Of a stretch of DNA of 64,000 bases, positions 1-10,300 are shown in pieces. Where the stretch lies: contig NC_066579.1 in NCBI RefSeq assembly GCF_024323335.1, forward strand, positions 126,874,854 through 126,938,853, given 5' to 3'. The position numbers and the translations under genes were made by a program. Every line of letters begins with the position of its first letter. Position 1 is the stretch's first letter. The DNA is from Lathyrus oleraceus (lineage: Eukaryota; Streptophyta; Magnoliopsida; Fabales; Fabaceae). The notes beneath the pieces were generated by a model. It saw only the letters and a program-made list of their open reading frames with translations, ran no database searches and was not told the origin of the DNA.

Positions 1-2238
1 TCTTTTATCCATAGGCAGATTTGGGATTCCTCTAATTGCTCCCTTGGATATGATCTTCTTCATTCATTTTAAATGAAGTTGTCCAAGTCTTCCATGTCCC
101 AGATTCACTTCCTGCTCTCCCTTGACTAAGGGGCACTTGGAGGAGTAGAGTGAGTCTTTATATTCCCATAGGTAACAGTTATCTTTGGATCTGGCTCCTC
201 TCATCACTTCCTGATTGCAACCATTCAACACCACACATCCTCCAATAGTGAATTTCACATTGAATCCTTGGTCACATAGCTGGCTTATGCTGATGAGATT
301 AGTAGTTAGTCCTTTTACTAACAGCACATTACTCAGTTTTGGAACTTCAGGACAATCCAGCTTACCAACACCCTTGACTTCTCCTTTAGCTCCATCACCA
401 AATGTCACATACCTGGTGAAATGGGGTTGTAGATCCACCAATAGGTTGCTCATCCCAGTCATATGTCTTGAGCAGCCACTATCAAAGTACCAGTCTTGTC
501 TGGTAGATGCCCTTGGAGATGTGTGAGCTAGTTTAGCAACACATTGTTGATTCTCACTAGGGAGATTAAGCTTAGATGCCTGCTGCTTAGGTCTGACTTG
601 AGGTGTCTGATTCGCAGCCCATTTTTGTTTCTTAATGGGGGCATTATGTTTAGAAGCCTTCTGCTTAGGTCTGACTTGAGTGGCCTGGTTAGGATAACCA
701 TGCAGCCTGTAGCAGAAGGGTTTTATGTGACCAAATCTACCACAGTAATGACATCTCCATCTCTGAAATTTCTTCTTTTGATGATTACTCATTTTGGTTC
801 CCTGATGTTGAGACATCGGTTGTGACTTCTGCTTGAATTTTTGAACTTCAGCCTTTGATCTTTTGAGTTCAGTTGAAGATTTCTTAGCAAAGCCTAAACC
901 AGACATGGTTCCTGACTTTTGTCCCACCTTTAGAATCTCTTCCAAGGTGTCAGTTCCTTTATTCAACATTCTGATGGATTTAGTCATTTGTTCTAGCTTA
1001 GATGTCAGCAAAGATATCTCACCATTCAGACCATCTATGACTTTCAGCTGCTTCTGTTTCTCAGCTTCCAGCTCTTTGATGAGTTTCTTCTGCTTTTCTC
1101 CTTGGATACACACTTCTGCACTTTTAACACATAGTTCTTTATATGAAGCAGCAAGTTCATCCAAGGTAAGCTCATCTCCGCTTGAGTCATCATCTGAGGC
1201 ACAGACACTGGTCAGAGCAGTGATATGTTTGGCAGATTCTCCTTCAGATTCACTATCAGAGTCTCCTTCTGACCAGGTGACAGATAGCCCTTTCTTTTGC
1301 ATCTTGAGAAAGGCAGGGCATTCAGCTTTAATATGACCATACCCTTCACATCCATGACACTAGATTCCCTTGCCTTGAGTGACCTTTTCTTCATATTTTG
1401 ACTTTCTACTGATGTCATATGAAGAGTTCTTGACATTAGGTCTACCCTGTTGATCAACCTTCTTTATGAACTTGTTGAACTGTCTTCCAAGCATGGCTAT
1501 GGCTTCTGAAATGCTTTCATTTCCTCCAATGTTTCCTTCTTCTGAATTCTCTTCAGTATTTGATACAAAAGCTATGCTTTTGTTCTTCTTTTCAGCATCC
1601 TCACATAAGCCCATTTCAAAGGTTTGGAGAGAACCAATGAGCTCATCCACCTTCATACTGCAGATCTCCTGAGCCTCTTCTATAGCAGTGACCTTCATGG
1701 CAAATCTCTTAGGTAATGACCTGAGAATCTTTCTTACAAGTTTCTCTTAAGCCATTTTTTCACCTAAGCCACCAGAGGTGTTGGCAATTTCAAGAATATT
1801 CATGTGGAAGTCATGAATAGTCTCATCCTCTTTCATCCTCAGATTTTCAAACTTGGTGGTCAGCATCTGAAGTTTAGACATCTTCACCTTGGATGTACCT
1901 TCATGAGTTATCTTGAGGGTATCCCAAACTTCCTTGGCCAGCTCACAGTGGTGCACCAATCTGAAGATGTTCTTACTTATTCCATTGAACAATGCATTTA
2001 AGGCCTTAGAATTTCCAAGGGCTAATGCCTCTTGCTCCTTGTCCCACTCTTCTTCAGGAATTTGTATACTGACTCCATCGTTACCTGTCTTCGTTGGATG
2101 TTCCCATCCTTTGTTGACAGCTCTCCAGACTTTGCTATCTAGAGACCTTAAGAAGGCTATCATACGAGGCTTCCAGTCATCATAGTTAGAACCATCCAGC
2201 ATGGGTGGTCTATTTGAGTGTCCTACATCCTTGTCCAT
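1..2238 (-). pseudogene. copia gag-pol pseudogene (gag, zinc knuckle, protease)
   Basis: The reading starts at 2238 with MDKDVGHSNRPPMLDG, a UBN2/gag-type start with a DDW core, and is open to 1747 (163 aa). It continues in other frames at 1698-1360 and 1302-64, so at least two frameshifts are present. The 1302-64 segment (412 aa) holds an acidic N-terminus, a coiled coil, a CCHC knuckle beginning CHYCGRFGHIKPFC, and the protease signature WYFDSGCSRHMTG with the catalytic D-S-G. It then enters the pre-integrase region (GRLGQL) and hits a stop at 64-66; similar sequence resumes below 64. Gag would form the retrotransposon particle and the protease would mature it. The family call is firm; the copy is inactive. 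Confidence 0.85.
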
Positions 2239-2294
2239 GGTACTAGAAAGTAACTTCCCTAGATCTCACCTAGAAATTAACAGGCAGGGTGCCT

Positions 2295-2306
2295 GCTCTG
2301 ATGCCA
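2295..2306 (-). other. primer binding site (tRNA-iMet type)
   Basis: On the minus strand this reads TGGCATCAGAGC, one mismatch from the usual plant copia PBS TGGTATCAGAGC, and it lies two bases inside the LTR end. It fixes the orientation of the element. Confidence 0.8.
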
Positions 2307-3001
2307 ATTGAAATTCTAGTTAACAGACTTTCGATGTCACACGGGTTGTTATGACATCCAATTCTGCGCAGACAAGAATTATGCAGAACTTAAAAAGTAA
2401 GTGCAGTAAATAACACGAGGAATTGTTTACCCAGTTCGGTCCAACATGACCTACGTCTGGGGGCTACCAAGCCAGGGAGGAAATCCACTATTAGTAGTAT
2501 TAATTCAGACCTTAAACCAACTGTTTAACCCTATCACTTAATACCTACCCAATGCAATTTCAATCTTACACTAAGATCAGAGTTCCTACTCACTCCCCCT
2601 CAATCACCTCAGTGATTACAACCTTTAATAAAGATTAAAAACAATTTAGAAGTCACACTTCAAACAACTCTTGATTGTGCTTAACAACTTTAATCAAGAT
2701 ACACAGCACTCACGCTTAAAAGCTTAGAGTGACACAACACTTACAACTCAATGAACACCCTATACCAATGCAATCATCTCAGTGATAATAGCTTGGCTTA
2801 TAAGATACGTCTAATACAAGACACACAACAATACAACAGTGAAGTATAATGGACAAATAAAATCTTCACGCCTAAAACCCCTAGTTCTGAATGAAGGATT
2901 GCCATCCTTTTATATTGCAGCACTTGGGCCTTGTACTTGTATTTTCTTGAAATTAAGGTCACGCGAGTTCCCCTAAATTCCACATCTAGGTTACTAACAA
3001 A

Positions 3002-3127
3002 TAGGCTATTTGTTAGGTTCATTAATTGTAGCTTAGTTGTTAGTTTCCTGGATTTTAGCTCAGCTAGGCTATTTGTTAGGTTCATTAATTGTAGCTTAGT
3101 TGTTGGTTTCCTGGATTTTAGCTCAGC
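3002..3127. repeat. 63-bp tandem duplication inside the copia LTR
   Basis: Two adjacent units, 3002-3064 and 3065-3127, begin TAGGCTATTTGTTAGG and differ at about one position (TTAG against TTGG). This looks like a recent local duplication. Confidence 0.85.
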
Positions 3128-3179
3128 TGTTGACTTCCTGAAGAATAGCCTGAGAAAAATGCTGAAACAGAAAAACTAA

Positions 3180-3665
3180 ACAACCTACAATTTAGCATAT
3201 GTTGTCTGGAGTGAACGTCACAACATTTAGTTTGACATCCACAGCATAAACCATATGCTAAGTCTGTTATCTTCCTGAAAACAGACTATACAAAATTTGT
3301 TGTACTGTACAGGACCAATCTGTCCATACTTCAGTAACAACGTACATTCATAAATGTCAAAACATCCAATTTGACATTTACACATAGAGCCTTACATCAG
3401 GTCTGTTATCCTCTTGATAGGCAGACTGAGTTGCATACTGAAATGTAGCAGAAAACCAATCTGCCTATTGTTCAGTATATGCTATCAATGATGAATGTCA
3501 TAACATCCAGTTTGACATTCAGACAGTAGGCCTTATGCCAGGTCTTTTATTTCCTTGATAAACAGACTGAAAATAAATACTGAGTTATAGCAAAACACCA
3601 ACTGTTCTATTCCTCAGTATCTGCTGACAGGGATGAATGTCATAACATCCAGTTTGACATTCAAT
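3180..3665. repeat. four degenerate units of about 141 bp in the copia LTR
   Basis: The core CATCCAGTTTGACATTC recurs at 3363, 3504 and 3646, with an older copy at 3224 (spacings 139, 141 and 142). Two units carry the exact inverted repeat GAATGTCA...TGACATTC around a 12-nt loop. Each unit also has a conserved tail about 60-70 bp later with CAGACTG or similar. Confidence 0.75.
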
Positions 3666-3970
3666 AAATCCTGTATTAGCTAAACCTGCATTATACTACT
3701 CAAGTATGTCATGACATCAGCCAAGACATCAGAGTACAGCTAGATATTCTAACATACAATGCAGTCAAACAAACATCTCCACAGCATGTCATGACATCAG
3801 TCAAGACATTAGAATCCAGCTAGTGTTTTACCATACAATGCAGCCAATTAAACATCTACAAATTATAATTGATTAACAATGTAAATGTTGAATATTTATG
3901 ATGTTGTAAGTTGTAATAAGTATGTGCTATTGTGTGACCATGATAGTTGACTTTGTTGCTATAATGTCAA

Positions 3971-4069
3971 TGATGATTATGATGTTATTGTGTATGATGT
4001 CGATGATGATTATGATATTGTTGCGTATGATGTTGATGATGATTATGATGTTGTTGTGTTATGGTGTTG
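3971..4069. repeat. 33-bp minisatellite, three copies
   Basis: TGATGATTATGAT starts units at 3971, 4004 and 4037, each followed by TGTTGTGTATGATGT-like sequence. The period is 33 bp. Confidence 0.75.
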
Positions 4070-4079
4070 TTGATGTGAT

Positions 4080-5035
4080 TGGTGACTAATAGTTCGAGTA
4101 GGGAGGACTATTATTTTTGGGTCAATGCATGCTTAATTTATTGTTAGAAGGGGACTTTAAACATTATGTTATTGTTACATTGACGTGTTTTGATATGTAT
4201 TTATGATGTCGTTGTTATTGATTAAAGAGGCAAGTTGCAATTCGAGCAGGGTGGATTTGTGACTTGTCCCGAATCCGAGCAGGATGGATTCAGGGTTTGA
4301 GTAGGGTGAACCCAGTTTGCTAAGAAACCTTTTGATGATATGGTACCATATGTATATGCATAGAGTTGCATAGTCGAGTTGCATTGTATAATGAGTTATA
4401 TGCATAATTGTTGAGTTGTGATTGATGAGTTGGTGTGAAAATGTAATTGATATATTGTGATTTGAGATTGTGTAGATTATGCTATGTGATGATATCCTAC
4501 CTTACAGTATATGCCTGTTATTATTGAATGTGATTTCTTATCCTTTCTGTTTGAATGTTGCCTTTACATGAGCATTGTGCAGATACTCAAGAGTAGAGTC
4601 GATGTTGTGAGTGGAAGCTAGCTCCTAGAGCTATTTCTTTTAGTTTCTTTGTTTTATCTTTGGTTATGCTTTGATATGTAACACTAGGGAGTGTTTTCTT
4701 TGTTTTAGATTGAGATTTTTAAGAGACAATGTATACTCTCGTATTTTGTGTTTTGGTGTGATAAGCATTTGGAGAAGACTTACGAGTTGATGCTTTTTAA
4801 TTATGATATGAGATTTATTATGAGATTTAAATTGGTGTATTTTAATTGAGTATTTTTGCTGCAATGATACTCCAAGTGAAGGTGAACATGCGATGACAGG
4901 TGTTTCATGTTTATTTAAATTAAGTGTTACATGATCAGCAAATGTGTGTTTCGAGATGTGTAACATCCTATGTGTGAATGTTGTGAAAATATATGATTTA
5001 ATTATAATTATGCGTTTGGGAAATAAGGTTTTACA
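4080..5035 (+). repeat. possible decayed Ty3/gypsy LTR
   Basis: This stretch has no credible gene. It has motifs in the same order as the Ty3 LTR end at 61900-62411: a TGCAATGA or TGCGATGA motif, AGGTGAACATG or AGGAGAGCATG, a GTGTTACA step and CCTATGTGTG. It would be an old LTR remnant, perhaps a solo LTR. No clear ends or target duplication were found. The match is by eye and weak. Confidence 0.35.
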
Positions 5036-5239
5036 ATTGACGTCAGTGAAATGATAATTTTGAAAAATGATTTAGGTATCAATAGGATGACAAATATTAT
5101 ACTTATGGCTTGGAATGTGCATTTATATGTTATCCATCCATTGTCATAACCTAAAATAGTTGAAGAGATTCCAAATTCCCTTGAATACAATGTAGGGCTC
5201 AATTTAGTTGAGTTATACAATGAAGGATATTATGTTGCA

Positions 5240-6640
5240 GAGCCCAATATAGCGGAGTTGGATAAATAAGTCAAGTGTGAGGGAGAGAATACTTGTTTGG
5301 AAAAAGACAAGTGTGAGAGAGAGACCATATTGTGGAAAATAACATAGAAAAGGACAATTGTGAGGGAGTAACCACTGTATTGGATGAGGAAAACTATGAG
5401 GGAGGAACCATTATATTAGAAAGAGACAATCCTGAAGGAGGGACCACTGATGCAGTAGAAGAGAGACTACTAGATTGTAACTCTGATATATATGTGTGAC
5501 TAGATTGTAACCCATATATAGATGTGAGACTAGATTGTAACGCTGATATAAATGAGGAACTGCATTTTAATGATGAAAGTAATAATGCCAATGAAGATAA
5601 TGCTTTGAAAATTCATTTTGAAACATTCAGAGAATGATTTTAGTCATGCTAAAAACTTTGTTGATAAAGAAGCAATGTTAGAGAAAGGAAAAGGTGAAGA
5701 AAGTTTGGAAGAGAAAAGAGAAAGGGAAGGGAAAGGTAAAGGGAAGAAAAAAAGGAAAAACAAAGAGAAAGGAAACGAGAAAGGCAAGGTTGTAAGACCA
5801 TTTAAACAACCAAGTCCCACTGAATGTAGTGCATAAGGGAATGCGAACCGAAATGATTATGTGAATGGAGTTGATGAGACATAGATAAATTATAGATGTT
5901 TGAGTAACATTGAGGAATACAATAATGTTGAACTATCTAGTGAGTATGATATTGAAGATGAATACAACACTTTAAATCCCAATTTTCAAACTTTTAAGCT
6001 TTCTAAAATAATGATGGGTTACAAGTGAAAAGTTAGGGCATATTTTCGTTTCAAAACAAGAATTTCAAGAGGGTGTGAAGACTTATGCTATACAATCTGA
6101 TAGGAATTTGAATTTTAAGAAAAATGATAACAAGATGATGAAAATGATTTTCAAGGCAGGTTGTCCATGAGAGGTTTATTGTGCAAATTTACCAAAACAA
6201 GAAACTTGAAAATTCAGAAAATAATTGATAACCATGAGTTAAGTTACATACATCAAAATGGTTAAACAATAAGATACACACAAATGTGAGAAATAATTCA
6301 ATCTTAAAGTTGACAAACATAATGGAGAAAATTTAGTATAAATGGAATGTAAGAATCAACAAGACACTAGCATAAAGAGCAAAGTCACTTGTTATTGATA
6401 TTTTGGATTATTCATTTATGAAACAATATACAAGGATATATGATTTAGGCATGAATTTTAAAGTCAAATCTTAGCTCAATTGTAAAATTGTAAAAGTTAC
6501 AACTCAAGCATTTTAAGGTGAACCTACATTTTCAAGTACAAATTCATAATAGGATTGGATGGTTGTTTCATAAAGGGTTATTATGGAGTTCAAGACCTAA
6601 CCGTTATTGGAATGACTCCAATTATCAAATGTTGCCAATA
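5240..6640 (+). pseudogene. Mutator-like (MULE) transposase pseudogene
   Basis: The 5' part (about 5270-5830) encodes repeated acidic segments (EGG-T, LDCN-DI units at 5470-5560) and then a Lys/Glu-rich stretch at 5675-5800, resembling the charged N-terminal region of plant MULE transposases. From about 6035 the frame reads GHIFVSKQEFQEGVKTYAI, a match to the MuDR N-terminal DNA-binding domain, then an in-frame stop after KAGCP. At about 6533-6630 another segment reads FIIGLDGCFIKGYYG, the start of the MULE catalytic domain with its first aspartate, then TVIGMTP. Multiple stops and frame changes show it is dead. No terminal repeats were found. Confidence 0.75.
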
Positions 6641-7177
6641 GTATCACTATTAAAATTAACTACTAAATAAATATCTTATATATTTATAGTATAATATTTA
6701 ATTATTTTATAAATTTAAATATATAATTGTATAGATTAATATATGTTTATCATGAATATTTATATACATATATACTCTTATGATTTTGAGTTTTAAAAGT
6801 TTCATAATTTAAAAGTAAAACCAATTTTACTTTTATAAAATTTTAACACTTAAAATAGAATTTAATTTTGATTTTTAAAACCTTTAACCGAAATTTTAAG
6901 TTTTGGTTAATTTTTTTATCAAATAATTTAATAATTAAAATATCATATTTTTTCAAAAGTAAACAACAAAAAATCATCCCAACCTAAATTTTAAGTTTTG
7001 GTTTAAATTTTTTAATCAAATAGTTTAAAGAATGAAATATCACATTTTTTTAAATGCGAAAAAGTGGAATATTATGAGTTGGCTTAATACAAGTTAATAG
7101 GATGATAATTAAATAATAATTCAAATAATAAAAACAGAATTCTATAAAAAAAAAATATATCCATTAAAAAGAGTGTC

Positions 7178-7183
7178 CACGTG
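7178..7183 (+). promoter_or_regulatory. G-box CACGTG upstream of CLPB3
   Basis: A palindromic CACGTG within CCACGTGTG lies 166 bp before the ATG. G-boxes bind plant bZIP and bHLH factors in light, ABA and stress responses. Function here is inference. Confidence 0.5.
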
Positions 7184-7241
7184 TGTGAACCTAGTTAAGG
7201 TTGTGTAGAAACCGAACATACCGAAAAACATGGTCACATTT

Positions 7242-7255
7242 TTCTAGAACTCTTC
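7242..7255 (+). promoter_or_regulatory. heat-shock-element-like motif upstream of CLPB3
   Basis: TTCTAGAACTCTTC contains two perfect inverted heat shock units (TTC-2-GAA) and a third TTC at three bases instead of two. It lies about 95-107 bp before the ATG, a sensible place for heat shock factor control of an Hsp100 gene. The transcription start site is unknown. Confidence 0.55.
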
Positions 7256-7348
7256 AAAAACTGTTTCATGCTTTCAAACTCTCACTCTTGACTATCTCTT
7301 CACACGAACAAACTCGCCGCATAATTTGATCGGAGTTTTCATTCTCCG

Positions 7349-10300
7349 ATGATGGCATCAACGACGTCCTTTTCGCGTCTCATACTTCACCACTCTCTTC
7401 CAAATTTTCGTAGCGGAAAAAACACTCAATTCTCTCCGCTTCAAGCTTCCCTTACCTCTCAACTGAAACCCACTTCCCTAAAGGCATTAAAATCACTTCC
7501 ATTGAAGAAAACGGAACCTTTTTCAAATGGGGTTTCGAGAATTAGAAGAAACCCTAAACCCTTCACTGTTCGTTGCGCAGATTCAACTGGAAAGGTATGG
7601 ATTTTTATAAGAATTTTTATAACATATAACTTGTGCACAAGTATATATTCAAGCTCAGTTTAACTGTGGAAATTGCAATTGTTTGTAATTTAGGTCATTT
7701 ATGATGCTAATTGTGTCTGGTTGGATTTTCAAAGTATAGTGGTTTGAAACTTTCAATTCTTTTTTTTTATGCAATGGTAGGTTTCACAACAAGAATTCAC
7801 TGAAATGGCGTGGCAAGCGATTGTGTCTTCGCCAGAAGTGGCGAAGCAGAACAAGCATCAGATTGTGGAGACTGAGCACTTGATGAAAGCTTTATTAGAG
7901 CAAAAGAACGGTCTTGCTCGTCGAATTTTTTCCAAGGTTGGAGTCGATAACACTCGGCTTTTGGAAGCTACCGATAAGCACATTCAGCGCCAGCCCAAGG
8001 TGATTATGGTTATATCCATATTTTTCTTTCAATTTCCTTTATAGGCATGTTTTTTATTCGAAAAAGTTAAGACCTAATTAGGAAATTAGGAATTGTATTG
8101 AAGTTTACAATTCATATTCAATTATGTTAGGTACTAGGGGAATCCGCCGGTTCAATGTTGGGGCGTGATTTGGAGGCATTGATTCAAAGAGCCAGGGATT
8201 TCAAGAAAGAATATGGGGACTCATTTGTATCAGTTGAGCATTTGGTTCTTGGTTTTGCCCAAGATCGGCGATTTGGGAAGATATTGTTTAGAGATTTTCA
8301 AATATCTCAGCAATCTCTAAAAACTGCTATAGAGTCCGTAAGGGGACGCCAATCAGTTATCGATCAAGGTCATTTATTATTTGTCTTCTCTTTATATTAG
8401 TTACTACTCATGGAAAGACGTAATATGTCCGTCTGTCCGCCTTTTCAATATTTCTATATTTATATCGTATCTTTTAAATATCCTATAGTACTTAAGCTCA
8501 ACTTAAATTTGTTATAGATCCTGAAGGAAAGTATGAAGCGTTGGAAAAATACGGGAAAGATTTGACAGCAATGGCGAAAGCAGGAAAACTTGACCCTGTC
8601 ATAGGAAGAGATGATGAAATACGCAGGTGCATTCAAATTCTCTCCAGGAGAACAAAGAACAACCCTGTGCTAATTGGTGAGCCTGGTGTTGGAAAGACTG
8701 CAATTTCTGAAGGGTAATAAGTTCTTAGGTCTTCCTCCTCTCCTAAATGTTGATCTGTGTTTGAAAATTTTTGTTCAACATTTTTATTGTTTCGTAAATT
8801 TTTTAGCATGAGAAGGTTATATACTTGCTCGTACCTTGTATGGATGCTTTTGTTAATTTTTTCTTTAATAAGTTCTGCACATTGACCTAACTCTACGATT
8901 CATACAGACTTGCTCAAAGAATTGTTCAAGGAGATGTCCCTCAAGCTTTGATGAACCGAAGGGTATATGCTTTGTCCAATTAGACTATTCTAATATTCTT
9001 GATAACACCGAAAATAGAAGAAAAAGAGACAATAGTGGTGACAATTAGCACTGTAAATTTTGTCTTGTTTTGTTCTCCTTCTTGAATTATGTATCGGCCA
9101 GAGTTGATGCAAAGTTGATCCACTATGATTTTTTCAGCTTATATCTCTTGATATGGGTGCACTTATTGCTGGAGCGAAATATCGGGGAGAATTTGAGGAT
9201 AGACTGAAAGCCGTTCTCAAAGAAGTTACAGAATCTGATGGTCAGACTATACTTTTCATTGATGAGATCCATACAGTTGTTGGCGCAGGTAATGACCCTT
9301 AAAGCATCGCATCTGTTTGTAGTTAATGCCTGTAAATGACGATTTATAGTTAACTTATGGATGCTGAATTTGAATTCAACTATAATCGATTATATGCTAG
9401 GTGCTACAAATGGTGCTATGGATGCTGGTAATCTCTTAAAGCCTATGCTTGGTCGAGGGGAGCTACGGTGTATTGGTGCAACAACATTAGATGAGTTTCG
9501 GAAGTATATTGAGAAGGATCCTGCACTAGAACGCCGTTTTCAGCAAGTTTATGTCGACCAACCTTCTGTTGAAAATACCATTTCAATACTAAGGGGGCTG
9601 CGGGAAAGATATGAGTTGCATCATGGAGTTCGCATTTCTGACACTGCACTTGTAGATGCTGCGATTCTCTCAGATCGATACATAAGTGGGAGGTTTTTGC
9701 CGGACAAAGGTAGTAACTACTCTTAAAGAATAATAACTTCTGTAGCACAAACACCTCTGTAAAAGGGTGTGTCATTGTTCGTGTTGGACGACACCGACAC
9801 TTGTGATTACGTTCAACTTATTCATTTTTTCAAATTATTACCGGTGTCGACGTGTTAGTGTCGGTGCGGTGTCCTTGCTTCATAGATAAAAACTCTTATA
9901 TTGAACTAAGATTGGGAAATTTCATTTTTTTTAAGAAAATAGTAATTACAATTATATTCTTAGGATAGGATGCATCCCGAGTTTAATAGGAATGTGATCT
10001 GGATTTTCGGTTAGCACATTTTCTGACGGATTTAAGCATCGACAATGCTCATAAAGTTCTAACTACTAGATATTTATAAATTGCAGCTATTGATTTGGTC
10101 GACGAAGCGGCTGCTAAACTGAAAATGGAAATCACTTCTAAGCCTACTGCACTTGATGAGATCAATAGGTCAGTTTTGAAGCTAGAGATGGAGAGGCTAT
10201 CGCTCATGAATGATACCGACAAGGCTTCTAAAGATAGGTTAAACCGTCTTGAGACAGAGCTCTCTCTCCTAAAAGTGAAACAGGATGAGCTGACTCAGCA

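Larger units (their letters stand above)
1..3754 (-). mobile_element. Ty1/copia LTR retrotransposon, 5' part (LTR, PBS, gag, start of pol)
   Basis: This element reads on the minus strand. Its 5' LTR occupies about 2309-3754, a tRNA-iMet-type primer binding site lies next to it, and gag to protease coding sequence runs down to the window edge. The remaining pol and the 3' LTR fall outside the window. Frameshifts in gag-pol make the copy non-coding as it stands. The order LTR-PBS-gag-protease-(integrase) is typical of Ty1/copia; lineage is not resolved here. Confidence 0.85.
2309..3754 (-). repeat. copia 5' LTR
   Basis: On the minus strand the LTR begins TGTTAGAATATCTAGC and ends CTAGAATTTCA, a TG...CA repeat with short inverted ends (TAGAATAT/ATTTCTA-like). 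It is about 1.45 kb. Its outer boundary is uncertain: a second, diverged copy of the terminal sequence (GTCATGACATCAG...CAGCTAG) follows at 3786-3841, so the LTR may extend to about 3843. It contains two sets of internal tandem repeats, listed separately. Confidence 0.65.

Noticed and set aside
5618..5836. A 72-aa Lys/Glu-rich open frame as a separate gene.
   Set aside because: It is best explained as the charged N-terminal part of the decayed MULE transposase that continues to 6640.
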